Positions 34,428 to 44,740 are shown, counted from the first letter of the stretch. The stretch: DNA of 64,000 bases from DATARH01 sp963705325 (GCA_963705325.1 OY970069.1:1116001-1180000), one strand, 5' to 3'. A program made the numbers and translations. The notes: generated by a model from the letters alone, not told the origin.

Positions 34428-35246
34428 TTAGGCCGCCGGGCGGGAGTGAACGACATTGTAGCGAGGCGCCGGAACCGCATTTGAGAGGTGGCCCGACATC
34501 GCGCGGCGCGCGGCCTCGTACCGGTCCCATTCGGCCTTGTCGGCCAGCGCCGGGATGGTGACCGGCTCACCCTGGTCGAGGCCAGCGAGGGCCGCATCGA
34601 CCATGGCCTCTGCCGACATCACAATGGCGGTGGGAAGCTGATGCAACGGTTTGCCGGAGATGTCCCAAAACTCAGTCGCCGTGGCGCCGGGCAGCACCGT
34701 CTGGACGCGAACGCCCTTGTCTGCCAGCTCGTGCTGCAGCGATTGGCCGAACGCTAGAACGAAAGCCTTGGTGCCGCCGTAGACACCGTTGAGCAGTTCG
34801 GGCGCGACCGCCACTACTGACGCAATGTTGATGACCGTCCCGCCGCCCCGCGCGACCAATCCCGGAACAGCCGCGTAGGTCAGGCGAGTGAGCGCATCAA
34901 CATTGAGGCTTATCATCTCATCCGTCCTGCCGACATCCGTGGTGAGCAACGGTGCCGTCGCGCCGACGCCGGCATTGTTCACCAGCGTCGTGATGCTGGT
35001 GTTCGCGCGCAGTACCGTCTCCACTGCGGCGAGGTCGGCCTTGTTGCTAAGATCGGCGACGATCAGCTCAACCGATCGGCCGGTCTCAAGCCGGAGGCGA
35101 TGCGCCAGCGTCGCGAGGCGGTTCCGGTTGCGCGCGACGAGGATCAAATCGTAGCCGCGCTTGGCCAGGCGATCGGCGTAGACCGCGCCGATACCAGCGG
35201 ACGCTCCCGTGATCAGCGCCGTGCCTTTCGGATCGATGGGATTCAT
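34428..35246 (-). CDS. SDR family oxidoreductase
   Basis: 272 aa short-chain dehydrogenase. TGASAGIG is at residues 13-20, LVNNAGVG follows, the catalytic Ser lies in INIASV and Tyr/Lys in YGGTK. The C-terminal part (EFWDISGKPLHQLP) matches the DltE/YqjQ-like subgroup. It is divergent from a LysR regulator across 128 bases, the classical arrangement in which the regulator controls the enzyme gene. Confidence 0.9.
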   Translation of the reverse strand: MNPIDPKGTALITGASAGIGAVYADRLAKRGYDLILVARNRNRLATLAHRLRLETGRSVELIVADLSNKADLAAVETVLRANTSITTLVNNAGVGATAPLLTTDVGRTDEMISLNVDALTRLTYAAVPGLVARGGGTVINIASVVAVAPELLNGVYGGTKAFVLAFGQSLQHELADKGVRVQTVLPGATATEFWDISGKPLHQLPTAIVMSAEAMVDAALAGLDQGEPVTIPALADKAEWDRYEAARRAMSGHLSNAVPAPRYNVVHSRPAA

Positions 35247-35374
35247 GGATTTTGCTCCTCTAGCAAGAGCGGACCGACGTGCCCGCCGCGCCCGATTGAA
35301 ATAGCCGCTTCCATTCTCAGGTTATAGAAGGCAAAAACGGAACCCTTTATTTCGTTTTATGGAAAGGACAGTTC

Positions 35375-36271
35375 GTGGATCGCCTGGAGGCCATGTCGCT
35401 TGTGCTGGCGGTCGCCGAGACCGGGAGCCTGTCCGGTGCAGCGCGCCGCCTGAGCACACCGGTTGCGACGGCGAGCCGAAAGATTTCTGACCTCGAAGCG
35501 CATCTCCGCGCGAAGCTGTTCGACCGCTCAGGTCGAAAGCTGGAGCTAACCGACGCAGGCAGCACCTACGTCTCCGCAGCCAAGCGCATCCTCGCGGATG
35601 TCAGCGAGGCCGAGCGCGCCGCCTCAGGCGAGTACACGGCGCCGACCGGCGAACTGATCGTGACGGCGCCGATCAGTCTCGGACGTTTGCACCTGCTCCC
35701 CATCGTTGCCGAGTTCTTGCGGACCTATCCCGACATCGACATCCGTCTCGTCCTCGAAGACAGAGTCGTCAGCCTGCCCGAAGATCATATCGACGTAGCG
35801 CTGCGGATCGGCGTGCTGCCCGACAGCCGGCTGATCGCACTACGTCTGGGTATGATCCGCCGCGTCGTATGCGGCAGCCCCGACTACCTAATGACCCGCG
35901 GGACGCCGCGCACGCCCGCCGACATGATCGGGCATGACTGCATTACCTATGAAGGGTTCCTTGCTCCGAACGTGTGGTCGTTCGTACAGGGCGAGACCGA
36001 GAGCCCGATCGCCGTGAAGCCACGGCTCGTGGTCAGCAATGTCGAGGCGGCGTGCGACGCCGCCCGCGCCGGCGTCGGCCTCACCCGGGCGTTCTCGTAT
36101 CACGTTGCCGCGTCGGTCGAGGCCGGAACCCTGACGACCGTGCTGGATGATTACCAACCCGCGCCGCTGCCAGTGAGCCTCATCTACGGCGCTGGGCGGT
36201 TCCTCCCGATCAAGCTGCGAGCGTTTCTTGATTTCGCCACCCCGCGGCTGAGGGCGCGCCTCGTGTCGTAG
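35375..36271 (+). CDS. LysR family transcriptional regulator
   Basis: 298 aa. The N-terminal winged HTH covers residues about 1-60, with recognition region GSLSGAARRLSTPVATASRKISDLE shown here in part. The C-terminal co-inducer domain runs from about residue 90 (GELIVTAPISLGRLHLLPIV). It looks like the subgroup of short-range repressor/activators that control adjacent SDR or efflux genes. Likely targets are the divergent SDR gene and possibly the EmrAB pair downstream. Confidence 0.92.
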   Translation: MDRLEAMSLVLAVAETGSLSGAARRLSTPVATASRKISDLEAHLRAKLFDRSGRKLELTDAGSTYVSAAKRILADVSEAERAASGEYTAPTGELIVTAPISLGRLHLLPIVAEFLRTYPDIDIRLVLEDRVVSLPEDHIDVALRIGVLPDSRLIALRLGMIRRVVCGSPDYLMTRGTPRTPADMIGHDCITYEGFLAPNVWSFVQGETESPIAVKPRLVVSNVEAACDAARAGVGLTRAFSYHVAASVEAGTLTTVLDDYQPAPLPVSLIYGAGRFLPIKLRAFLDFATPRLRARLVS

Positions 36272-36434
36272 CGAGCAAGTACCATCACCGTCGCCCGTTT
36301 TGCGCGCCGATTGGCTGTCTTTGAGATTCCATTTTTTGGAACAGCGGATTTCAGTTTCTCCTAATTACCCTCCCTCGTGGAATACGCCATCTTCCTCGGC
36401 ACGGCGACGCTCCCGCCGGCCGAAGGAGGCCGCG

Positions 36435-37535
36435 ATGACCAGCACGATCCTGCAGCGGACCGCAACGTTTCTTCCTCCGAAAATACTCAACCCATCACGG
36501 CTCAAGCGACTCGCTTTGGCAACCGCGACTGTAGCTATCGTGGCCGGGGCCGGTTGGTATGGAACCGACTGGTGGCGTACCGGCCGCTTTATCGAAACGA
36601 CCGACGATGCCTACGCCGGCGGCGACGTTACGCCGGTATCGCCGCATGTGGCGGGTTTCATTGCTGAGATCCTGGTCGCCGACAATCAGCATGTCGCTGC
36701 CGGTCAGTTGCTGATACGGCTCGATCAGCGCGATTTCCAAGCGGCGCTCGATCACGCGCAGGCCGTTGCCGAAGAACGCCAGGCGACGCTCGCCGGCCTC
36801 GAAGCCAAGTACGTGCTGCAGCAGCAAGTTATTGCTGAGGCCGAAGCGACGCTCGCCGCCAAGACCGCAAACGCTTCCTTCGCGACTGTGGACGCGACAC
36901 GCTACCGCGATCTGGCGAGCACCGGCTACGGATCGCGACAAGATGCGCAACGGACGTCGGCGGCCGAGCAGGAAGCCCAAGCGGCGATCAAGGCCGCGCA
37001 GGCAACGCTAGCTGCCGCCCGGCAACAAATGCTTGTGCTGCAAGCGGAAGTCGCCGGGGCCCGTGCGAGCGTTACTCAGGCAAAGGCCGACCTCGAAACC
37101 GCGCGGCTCAATTTGAGCTACACAGAAATCCGCTCGCCCATCGACGGTTATATTGGCAATCGCGCCGGGAGAGTGGGCAGCTACGTCGCCAGTGGTGCCT
37201 ATCTCTTGAGCGTAATCCCGGCTCAAGGGCTCTGGGTCGATGCCAATTTCAAGGAAGACCAGTTGGCGCATATGCGCGCCGGACAGCCAGCGACAGTCGT
37301 CGCCGACGTCATTCCTGGTAAGATCTTGCGCGGCCACGTGCAGAGCCTCTCGCCCGGCACCGGATCGGTATTCAGCGTGATCCCGCCCGAGAACGCCACC
37401 GGCAACTTCACCAAGATCGTCCAACGCGTGCCAGTACGCATCGTCCTCGACGAAACCGATGCCAGGCTGGGTGAATTGCGGCCGGGCCTCTCGACGACGG
37501 TAAGCGTCGACACGAGAGCCGCTGGGCAGGAGTGA
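36435..37535 (+). CDS. HlyD/EmrA-type membrane fusion protein
   Basis: 366 aa periplasmic adaptor linking an inner-membrane MFS pump to an outer-membrane channel. One N-terminal transmembrane helix at about residues 25-48, then the barrel-sandwich start FIETTDDAYAGGDVTPVSPHV, a long alpha-hairpin (about residues 90-220) and the second barrel half RSPIDGYIGNRAGRVGSYV. The ATG at 36435 has AAGGAGG eight bases upstream. The stop overlaps the start of the EmrB-like pump gene. Confidence 0.93.
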   Translation: MTSTILQRTATFLPPKILNPSRLKRLALATATVAIVAGAGWYGTDWWRTGRFIETTDDAYAGGDVTPVSPHVAGFIAEILVADNQHVAAGQLLIRLDQRDFQAALDHAQAVAEERQATLAGLEAKYVLQQQVIAEAEATLAAKTANASFATVDATRYRDLASTGYGSRQDAQRTSAAEQEAQAAIKAAQATLAAARQQMLVLQAEVAGARASVTQAKADLETARLNLSYTEIRSPIDGYIGNRAGRVGSYVASGAYLLSVIPAQGLWVDANFKEDQLAHMRAGQPATVVADVIPGKILRGHVQSLSPGTGSVFSVIPPENATGNFTKIVQRVPVRIVLDETDARLGELRPGLSTTVSVDTRAAGQE

Positions 37536-39097
37536 CCACGATGTCCGCTGCCATTGCTGGGCTGAAAAGCCTCTTCCCGTTCGTCGTGATCTGCTTCGGC
37601 GGCTTCATGGCCTTGCTGGACATCCAAATCGTCGCCTCGTCGCTGCAACAGATCGGCGGCGGTCTCTCGGCCGCCCAGGATGAGATCGCATGGGTGCAGA
37701 CTGCCTATCTGATCGCAGAAATCATCACGATCCCACTGTCTGGCTGGCTGACCCGGGTCTTCTCGACACGCTGGCTTTTCGTCGCCTCCGCCGCCGGCTT
37801 CACCGCCACAAGCCTGCTTTGCGGCCTCGCCTGGAATATCCAGAGCATGATCGTATTCCGGGCAACGCAGGGCCTGCTGGGCGCCTCGATGATCCCGACC
37901 ATGTTCACCTCGTCGTTCGTGTTCTTTCCCGGGCCGCGCCGGGTCTACGCCGCGGCGGTGGTCGGGACGATCGCCTCGATCGCGCCGACCCTGGGCCCGG
38001 TGATCGGCGGCTGGATCACCGACGCGGTCAACTGGCATTGGCTGTTCTACGTCAACCTGCTGCCCGGCACGGCGGTGACCCTGTTGGCCGCGTCGCTGGT
38101 CCGGATCGACGAACCGGATCTGCGGTTGCTCAACGAGGCGGATTATTTTGGCATCGCCCTCATGGCGATCGGGCTTGGCACCCTGGAATACGTGCTGGAG
38201 GAGGGGTCGCGCTGGAACTGGTTCGACGATGCAACGATCCGCAACTGCGCATGGATCGCGGCGATTGCCGGCATTGGGTTCGTGGTCCGAAGCCTCATGG
38301 TCGTCAATCCCGTGGTTGATCTGCGCGCGCTGAAGAACCGCAACTTCGCGGTGGGCTGCTTCCTGTCCTTCGTCACCGGGATTGGGATCTTCGCGACGAT
38401 CTACCTGACGCCCCTGTTCCTCGGCTATGTGCGCGGCTTTAGCGCCTGGCAGACCGGCGTGGCGATCTTCTCAACTGGCGCCGCCTCGCTCGCTGGCGTG
38501 CCGATCTACGTCTTCCTGGCGCGCAAGATCGACACCCGCTGGCTGATGATGTTCGGCCTAGCGCTATTCGGTGTCTCGATGTGGTCGTTCAGCTATATCA
38601 CCAGCGACTGGAGCGGCAGCGAGCTGTTCGTGCCGCAGATTCTGCGCGGCTTTCCACAAGTCTTCGCGGTTGCGCCCGCGGTAACGTTGGGCCTCGGGAG
38701 CCTGCCGTTGGAGCGGCTGAAATATGCGAGCGGGCTGTTCAACATGATGCGCAACCTCGGCGGGGCGGTCGGCATCGCCGCGTGCAGCGCGATCCTCAAC
38801 ACCCGGACCAACTTTCACTTCGACGCGATCGCCTACCATCTGACGCCGGCGAATGAGCCGATGATGCGGCTAATTGCGGGGGTCGAGGGCCGCTACGGCA
38901 CCCTGCCTGGCAATCTCGATGACGGCCATGTCGCGGCGTTGAAACAGCTGTGGCGGCTGGCGTATCGCGAAGCCTCGACCCTCGCTTTCGCCGACGCGTT
39001 CGGCGCGATCATGGTCGCCTTTGTCATCGCCACCGCGCTCGTTCCCTTGCTGCGCAAGGTCGTCCCGCCTAAGGCGCCGCCCGCAGACGCGCACTGA
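37532..39097 (+). CDS. DHA2-family MFS multidrug efflux pump (EmrB-like)
   Basis: 521 aa, 14-helix drug:H+ antiporter. The N-terminus FGGFMALLDIQIVASSLQQI and the motif-C-like GASMIPTMFTSSFVFFPGPR are typical of EmrB/QacA proteins. A GTG at 37532 overlaps the adaptor stop (GTGA); the ATG at 37541 is an alternative. With the adaptor it should export hydrophobic compounds; the outer-membrane factor is not in the window. Confidence 0.93.
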   Translation: MTTMSAAIAGLKSLFPFVVICFGGFMALLDIQIVASSLQQIGGGLSAAQDEIAWVQTAYLIAEIITIPLSGWLTRVFSTRWLFVASAAGFTATSLLCGLAWNIQSMIVFRATQGLLGASMIPTMFTSSFVFFPGPRRVYAAAVVGTIASIAPTLGPVIGGWITDAVNWHWLFYVNLLPGTAVTLLAASLVRIDEPDLRLLNEADYFGIALMAIGLGTLEYVLEEGSRWNWFDDATIRNCAWIAAIAGIGFVVRSLMVVNPVVDLRALKNRNFAVGCFLSFVTGIGIFATIYLTPLFLGYVRGFSAWQTGVAIFSTGAASLAGVPIYVFLARKIDTRWLMMFGLALFGVSMWSFSYITSDWSGSELFVPQILRGFPQVFAVAPAVTLGLGSLPLERLKYASGLFNMMRNLGGAVGIAACSAILNTRTNFHFDAIAYHLTPANEPMMRLIAGVEGRYGTLPGNLDDGHVAALKQLWRLAYREASTLAFADAFGAIMVAFVIATALVPLLRKVVPPKAPPADAH

Positions 39098-39254
39098 TCC
39101 GCTCATTTCCCCGCTTGGATCAAATCGGCCGCTTGGTGGCGTCAGCTTTCCGTCACCTGACACAGACCTGACAAGGATCAAGCTGACAATCTCGCATAGC
39201 TGCTATAAAGTTCGAACAACGCTCCGATTGAAGGCGCGAAAGGAACAGGGAATT

Positions 39255-40850
39255 ATGGCTTCGTCCGTCTCGCAGGTAGGGCCTGCGGCAAATGTGTACA
39301 TTCTTGACGGCCTGACGCGCCGCGACGTGCTTGCCGGCAGCGCGCTCGGCGTCCTCGCCGCCAGCGCCCCGACGCTCGCCCGCGCCGCCGGGCCGCCGGG
39401 CCAGCTGACCTGGGCGATCCACGTATCGCTGGCGCCGACTTGGTTTGACCCAGCCGATACGCTCGGGGTCATCACGCCGTTCATGGTGCTATACGCGCTC
39501 CATGACGCGATGGTGAAGCCGATGCCGGACAACGCACATGCGCCCTGCCTCGCCGAGGCGTGGTCCACGTCCGAGGACAATCTCACGCACGAATTCACGA
39601 TCCGTGACGGCGTCAAATTCCATGACGGCGAGCCGGTCACTGCCGACGATGTAAAATTTTCGTTCGAACGCTACCGTGGCGCTGCTCACGAGTTGATGAA
39701 GGATCGGGTCGCTTCGATCGAGGCACTCGATCCTCGGCATGTCCGCTTCACGATGAAGCAGCCGTGGCCCGATTTTTTGACCTTCTATTCGAGCGCGAGT
39801 GGCGCCGGCTGGATCGTACCGAAGAAATACGTCGAGAAGGTCGGCGACGACGGGTTTAAGAAAGCGCCGATCGGCGCCGGGCCCTATAAGTTTGTGTCGT
39901 TTACCCCGGGGGTCGAACTGGTCCTTGAAGCCTTTGAGGGGTATTGGCGCAAGACGCCCAGCGTCAAGCGGCTGGTGATGAGGGTGATCCCGGACGAGTC
40001 GACGCGACTGGCTGCGCTCAAACGCGGCGAGGTCGACATCGCCTACTCGATCCGCGGGGAGCTTGCCCAGGAGCTGCAGAAAACTCCCGGGCTAAAGCTC
40101 AACCCGGTCGTTCTGCAGGCACCGTTCTGGCTCTATTTCCCAGACCAATGGGATGAGAAATCGCCGTGGCGCGACCTGCGCGTCCGGCAAGCCGCCAATC
40201 TGGCGCTCGACCGCGACGGCATGAATCAGGCGCTGTTCCTGGGCTATTGCAAAACTACGAACAGCATCATTCCGTACACATTCGGGTTCTATTGGCAGCC
40301 GCCAAACGCGGTTTACGATCCCGATAAAGCCAAGAAGCTGATGGCCGAAGCCGGTTATGCAAGCGGTTTCGATGCCGGCCTCTACTACGTGGACAGCTCG
40401 TATGCGAATGTCGGCGAGGTCGCGATCAACAATTTCGCGGCGATCGGGATCAATCTGAAGCTGCAGCCGATCGAACGCGCGGCATTTTTCGCTGGGGACG
40501 CCGCCAAAAAATATCGTGGCGGCGTCGTGCAGCGTGGCAGCGGTGCTTTCGGCAACGCCGCGACCCGCCTGGCCTCGTTTATCGTCAAGGGCGGCGCCTT
40601 CGTCTATGGCAGCTATCCGGACATCGACGAGTTGTTCCCCAAACAGGCGGACGAACTCGACGAGAAGAAGCGCACCGCGATCCTCGATAAGATCCAGCAG
40701 CTCACCTACGAGAAGGCGATCGATGCGCCGATCTGGCAGCTCGGCTTTTTGAACGGCACCGGGCCGCGGGTAGGCGAGGCCTCGTTCGGCAAGATCCCCG
40801 GCTTTGCCTATACAGCGCCGTTCGAGGACATCACGATCAAAGGCACGTAG
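39255..40850 (+). CDS. Family-5 ABC substrate-binding protein (Dpp-like operon)
   Basis: 531 aa. A twin-arginine-type signal, RRDVLAGSALGVLAASAP at about residues 22-39, precedes the mature start GPPGQLTWAIHVSLAPTWFD. Family landmarks are GVKFHDGEPVTADDVKFSF and GAGPYKFVSFTPGVEL. The ATG at 39255 is used because the longer open frame upstream encodes noncoding-looking sequence. First gene of a complete transporter operon: binding protein, two permeases, two ATPases. It is closely related to the binding protein at 44741-46300. Confidence 0.92.
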   Translation: MASSVSQVGPAANVYILDGLTRRDVLAGSALGVLAASAPTLARAAGPPGQLTWAIHVSLAPTWFDPADTLGVITPFMVLYALHDAMVKPMPDNAHAPCLAEAWSTSEDNLTHEFTIRDGVKFHDGEPVTADDVKFSFERYRGAAHELMKDRVASIEALDPRHVRFTMKQPWPDFLTFYSSASGAGWIVPKKYVEKVGDDGFKKAPIGAGPYKFVSFTPGVELVLEAFEGYWRKTPSVKRLVMRVIPDESTRLAALKRGEVDIAYSIRGELAQELQKTPGLKLNPVVLQAPFWLYFPDQWDEKSPWRDLRVRQAANLALDRDGMNQALFLGYCKTTNSIIPYTFGFYWQPPNAVYDPDKAKKLMAEAGYASGFDAGLYYVDSSYANVGEVAINNFAAIGINLKLQPIERAAFFAGDAAKKYRGGVVQRGSGAFGNAATRLASFIVKGGAFVYGSYPDIDELFPKQADELDEKKRTAILDKIQQLTYEKAIDAPIWQLGFLNGTGPRVGEASFGKIPGFAYTAPFEDITIKGT

Positions 40851-40888
40851 AGGAAACGGGCCGCATCCGCAGTCAAGGATCGGGACTC

Positions 40889-41809
40889 ATGAGACAGTAT
40901 GTCCTTCGACGGGCCAGCTACGCACTCCTGTCGCTGTTCTTGTTGTCGGTAACGATCTTCTTTTTCGTCCGCGTCACCGGCGACCCTGCGGCGCTTTTGG
41001 TTGAACCCGGCGCCAGCCCGGGCGATATCGCCGCGATTCATCACCAGTTCGGCCTCGACCGGCCGCTCGTCGTGCAATACTGGCTGTTCATGGTCAGCCT
41101 GCTGCACGGCGATCTGGGTCAGTCCTTTTACTACCAGACACCGGTTATGGGGCTTTACCTGTCTCGGCTGCCGAACTCGATCGAGTTGGCGGCGGTCGCG
41201 ATGCTGTTCTCGCTGGTGATCGGCATTCCGGCAGGCATCCTCGCCGCGGTGAATGTCGGCCGTTTCTGGGATCAGTTCGGCAAGCTGTTCACGCTGCTCG
41301 GATTGTCGATGCCGTCGTTCTGGATCGGCCTTCTGATGATCCTCTTGTTTTCGGTTTATCTCGGATGGCTGCCGTCCTCCGGCTCCGGTACGCCGTGGCA
41401 TCTGATCATGCCGGCCTTCGCGCTCGGCTGGTACTTCGCCGCCGCGCATATGCGTCTAACCCGGTCTTCGATGCTTGAAGTCCTGGGTTCCGAATATATC
41501 AAGCTCGCCCGCATCAAGGGCTTGCCGCAGACGCTGGTGATCGCCAAGCACGCCTTCAAGAATGCGCTGATCCCGGTGCTGACCCTTGCCGGCATCAATC
41601 TCGTCCTGATGATCAACGTTGCGGTCGTCGTCGAGACGGTGTTCGCCTGGCCGGGGATCGGCCGGCTGCTTTACGAAGGGATCACGTTCCGCGACTTCCC
41701 GGTGGTGCAGGGCGTAGTGATCCTCGGCGGGGCGATGATCATTGTCGTAAATTTGGTGATCGACATCCTTTACGCCGTAATAGACCCTCGCATCCGCCTA
41801 GGGAGCTGA
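40889..41809 (+). CDS. ABC transporter permease (DppB/OppB-like)
   Basis: 306 aa with six predicted helices. N-terminal RRASYALLSLFLLSVTIFFF, the periplasmic segment GLDRPLVVQYWLFMVSLLHG typical of DppB, and the cytoplasmic EAA loop YIKLARIKGLPQTLVIAKHA. It pairs with the DppC-like permease that begins 4 bases after its stop. It imports di- or oligopeptide-like solutes. Confidence 0.94.
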   Translation: MRQYVLRRASYALLSLFLLSVTIFFFVRVTGDPAALLVEPGASPGDIAAIHHQFGLDRPLVVQYWLFMVSLLHGDLGQSFYYQTPVMGLYLSRLPNSIELAAVAMLFSLVIGIPAGILAAVNVGRFWDQFGKLFTLLGLSMPSFWIGLLMILLFSVYLGWLPSSGSGTPWHLIMPAFALGWYFAAAHMRLTRSSMLEVLGSEYIKLARIKGLPQTLVIAKHAFKNALIPVLTLAGINLVLMINVAVVVETVFAWPGIGRLLYEGITFRDFPVVQGVVILGGAMIIVVNLVIDILYAVIDPRIRLGS

Positions 41810-41813
41810 CGCA

Positions 41814-42713
41814 ATGACCTCACTGACGGACGCCCTCCGCCTGCCATCGCGTCCGCCGCGCCTCGCGGCCGTTCGGCGGATCCGCCTCCGCGACTATCCG
41901 GTAATCCCGTTGCTGATCCTTGGCAGCATCACGTTTGTCGCGATATTCGCCAACCAGTTGGCGCCGCACAATCCCGAGGTCGGAATTCTCTCGGCGCGCT
42001 TCAAGCCACCATTCTGGGTGACCGGTGGCAGCAGCGAATACCTGCTCGGCACCGACCAACTCGGGCGCGACGTGCTGTCGCGGCTGATCTTCGGCGCTCG
42101 CATTTCGATGATCGTGGGATTCACCGCGGTCATCTTCGCCGGCGCGGTGGGTACCGCGCTCGGAATTTTGTCGGGCTATCTCGGCGGCTGGGTCGATCAG
42201 ATCATCATGCGGCTCACCGATACCTGGCTGGCCTTGCCGGCGCTCACCTTCGCGATTTTCCTGGCGGCGATCGTGGGCCCCAGCATGTGGAACATCGTCA
42301 TCATTCTCGGGGTTACCTATTGGACCCGCTATGCGCGTGTGATCCGCGGTGAGGTGCTGTCCTTAAAGGAACGGGAATTCGTTCGGCTCGCGATCGTGGC
42401 CGGTTGCTCGAAGTGGACGATCATGCGGCGTCACATTCTGCCGAACGTGATCAATTCGGCGATCGTGCTCGGTTCGCTGATGCTTGGCGTCGTCATCATC
42501 GCCGAGGCGACGCTGTCGTTTCTCGGCGTCGGCGTGCCGCCGCCGCAGCCGGCCTGGGGATTGATGCTGGCGGACGGCAAGCAGGGGCTGATGGTCGGAT
42601 ATTGGTGGCTGACCGTATTTCCAGGTCTCGGCATCATGTTCCTCGTGCTATCGGCGAACCTTTTGGGCGATTGGCTCCGGGTTAAGCTCGATCCTCAGCT
42701 GCGCCAGCTCTGA
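41814..42713 (+). CDS. ABC transporter permease (DppC/OppC-like)
   Basis: 299 aa inner-membrane subunit with an N-terminal OppC_N helix (PVIPLLILGSITFVAIFANQ) and six-helix core. The motif LLGTDQLGRDVLSRLIFGAR is diagnostic for DppC/OppC, and the EAA loop reads FVRLAIVAGCSKWTIMRRHI. It lies between DppB-like and DppD-like genes with gaps of a few bases. Confidence 0.94.
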   Translation: MTSLTDALRLPSRPPRLAAVRRIRLRDYPVIPLLILGSITFVAIFANQLAPHNPEVGILSARFKPPFWVTGGSSEYLLGTDQLGRDVLSRLIFGARISMIVGFTAVIFAGAVGTALGILSGYLGGWVDQIIMRLTDTWLALPALTFAIFLAAIVGPSMWNIVIILGVTYWTRYARVIRGEVLSLKEREFVRLAIVAGCSKWTIMRRHILPNVINSAIVLGSLMLGVVIIAEATLSFLGVGVPPPQPAWGLMLADGKQGLMVGYWWLTVFPGLGIMFLVLSANLLGDWLRVKLDPQLRQL

Positions 42714-42716
42714 GCG

Positions 42717-43736
42717 ATGCCTTCCGCGCCGCTGCTGCAACTCGACAGGCTTTCCACCCATTACGTTTCGGCCCAAGGCACGCGGATCGTGCGTGCCGTG
42801 GACGAGGTATCGCTGAGTCTCAATGCCGGCGAGACGTTGGGAATTGTTGGCGAATCAGGGTCGGGCAAGAGCACCCTTGCGTTGACCCTGCTGCGCGTGC
42901 TGCCGCCCGCGGCGCGGATTGTCGGCGGCCGCATGCTGCTCGACGGCGAGGATCTGGTTCAGAAAAGCGACGTTGAGATGCGGGAAATTCGCGGCAAAAA
43001 GATCGCAATGATCCTGCAGGACCCGATGGCCTCGCTGAACCCGCTGTTTACGATCGGCAACCAAGTCGCGGAGCCGATCCAAGTGCACGAAGGAGCGCGG
43101 CGCAAGACGGCGTGGGAGCGAGCGCGGGCGCTGCTGAAGGCAGTGCGGATTCAGTCCCCTGAGGCTCGTGTCAAACAATACCCGCATGAAATGTCAGGCG
43201 GTATGCGTCAGCGTATCGTCGGGGCAATTGGGATTTCCTGCGAGCCGCGTCTGTTGATCGCCGACGAGCCAACCACCAGCCTCGACCTGACGATCCAGGC
43301 GCAATACCTGAACCTGCTGCGCGAATTGCAGCGCGAGCACGGCTTGGCGCTTATCTTCATCACCCATAACCTCGGGATTGTCGCCAAGATGTGCGACCAG
43401 TTGGCGGTGATGTATGCCGGACGGGTGGTCGAATCGGGTCCGGTCTCGAGAATCTTCAACGCTCCCACTCACCCCTATACCGAGGCCCTCCTCAACTCGA
43501 TCCCGCGGATGAGCGATCCGGATCAGCGGCTTACCGCGATCGATGGCCAGCCGCCCAACCTTGCCGCGCTGCCGCCCGGCTGCGCCTTCGCGCCGCGCTG
43601 CCTTCAGGCCGTCCCGCGCTGTCGCGAGGCGGCGCCACCGCCCTTCGTGCCGGAGGAGGGCCGTACCGCGCGCTGCTGGCTGGCCGAGTCGTCGGTCGCT
43701 TCCGCTGACCAGCGGGTTGCCAGCGGAGCGATTTGA
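42717..43736 (+). CDS. ABC transporter ATP-binding protein (DppD/OppD-like)
   Basis: 339 aa. Walker A GESGSGKST, signature MSGGMRQRI, Walker B LLIADEPTTSLD, and the C-terminal oligopeptide-transporter extension GCAFAPRC with cysteines that in relatives bind an iron-sulfur cluster or form a structural site. Starts 3 bases after the permease stop and overlaps the DppF-like start by 4 bases. Confidence 0.94.
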   Translation: MPSAPLLQLDRLSTHYVSAQGTRIVRAVDEVSLSLNAGETLGIVGESGSGKSTLALTLLRVLPPAARIVGGRMLLDGEDLVQKSDVEMREIRGKKIAMILQDPMASLNPLFTIGNQVAEPIQVHEGARRKTAWERARALLKAVRIQSPEARVKQYPHEMSGGMRQRIVGAIGISCEPRLLIADEPTTSLDLTIQAQYLNLLRELQREHGLALIFITHNLGIVAKMCDQLAVMYAGRVVESGPVSRIFNAPTHPYTEALLNSIPRMSDPDQRLTAIDGQPPNLAALPPGCAFAPRCLQAVPRCREAAPPPFVPEEGRTARCWLAESSVASADQRVASGAI

Positions 43737-44737
43737 TGGCCCTTATCGAAGCTATCGATATCGCCAAGCATTTCAGTGCGCGGAGGAACGCATTTGGCGG
43801 CGAGCGCGGCGTGGTGCGCGCGGTGGATGGCATCTCGTTCGCGATCGAGCAAGGTCAAACGCTTGGCATCGTCGGCGAGTTGGGTTGCGGCAAGACAACG
43901 ACTGCAAAGCTGGTGCTCGGGCTCGAAGAGCCGAGCGGTGGTACGATGCGCTTCGAAGGCCGCGATATAAGAACGCTCGACGGGGCCGGCCGGCGGGAAT
44001 ACCGCAAGTCCGTTCAGGCAGTGTTTCAGGATCCCTACGCGTCGCTCAACCCGCGCATGCGGATCGGCGCGATCATCGCCGAGCCGTTGGTCACGAATGA
44101 GAAAGTTACCGCCGATGAGGTGCGCGCTCGGGTGGCCGAGCTGCTCGATTTGGTGGGGCTTCCGGCGCATGCCGCCGACCTGTTTCCACACGAATTCTCG
44201 GGCGGACAACGCCAGCGTATCGCGATCGCCCGTGCTCTGGCCTTGTCGCCCAAGCTGATCGTGCTCGACGAGCCGGTATCGGCGCTCGACGTGTCGATCC
44301 GGGCACAGATCCTCAATCTGCTGCGCGACCTGCAGGCGCGGCTTGGCCTCTCGTATCTGTTCATCGCCCACGATTTGGCTGCGGTGGCGCATATGAGCCA
44401 CATGATCGCGGTCATGTATCTCGGCAAGATCGTCGAGAGCGGCGAAGCCCGTTCGCTCGCCCGCGCGCCGAAGCATCCCTATACCGAAGCGCTGTTCTCG
44501 GCGGCCCTACCAAACCATCCGGACGACCGGCGCGAAGAGATCATCCTGCCTGGCGAGGTGCCGAGCCCGATCAACCCGCCTTCCGGCTGCCGCTTCCACC
44601 CGCGCTGTCCACGGGCAATGCCTCGCTGCGCCGAACAGCCGCCGGCGCTGCAGGTCGTCGGGAGCGGACGCGTGGCCTGTCACCTCTACGACTCGGTTGA
44701 GACGGACTGCGCCGCGGCGCCAGTTGCTGCGGGCTGA
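43733..44737 (+). CDS. ABC transporter ATP-binding protein (DppF/OppF-like)
   Basis: 334 aa. Walker A GELGCGKTT, signature FSGGQRQRIAIARAL, Walker B LIVLDEPVSALD, and the C-terminal cysteine-bearing extension SGCRFHPRCPRAMPRC. Partner of the DppD-like ATPase, forming the asymmetric ATPase pair of peptide transporters. Ends 3 bases from the stop of a convergent binding-protein gene. Confidence 0.94.
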   Translation: MMALIEAIDIAKHFSARRNAFGGERGVVRAVDGISFAIEQGQTLGIVGELGCGKTTTAKLVLGLEEPSGGTMRFEGRDIRTLDGAGRREYRKSVQAVFQDPYASLNPRMRIGAIIAEPLVTNEKVTADEVRARVAELLDLVGLPAHAADLFPHEFSGGQRQRIAIARALALSPKLIVLDEPVSALDVSIRAQILNLLRDLQARLGLSYLFIAHDLAAVAHMSHMIAVMYLGKIVESGEARSLARAPKHPYTEALFSAALPNHPDDRREEIILPGEVPSPINPPSGCRFHPRCPRAMPRCAEQPPALQVVGSGRVACHLYDSVETDCAAAPVAAG

Positions 44738-44740
44738 GCC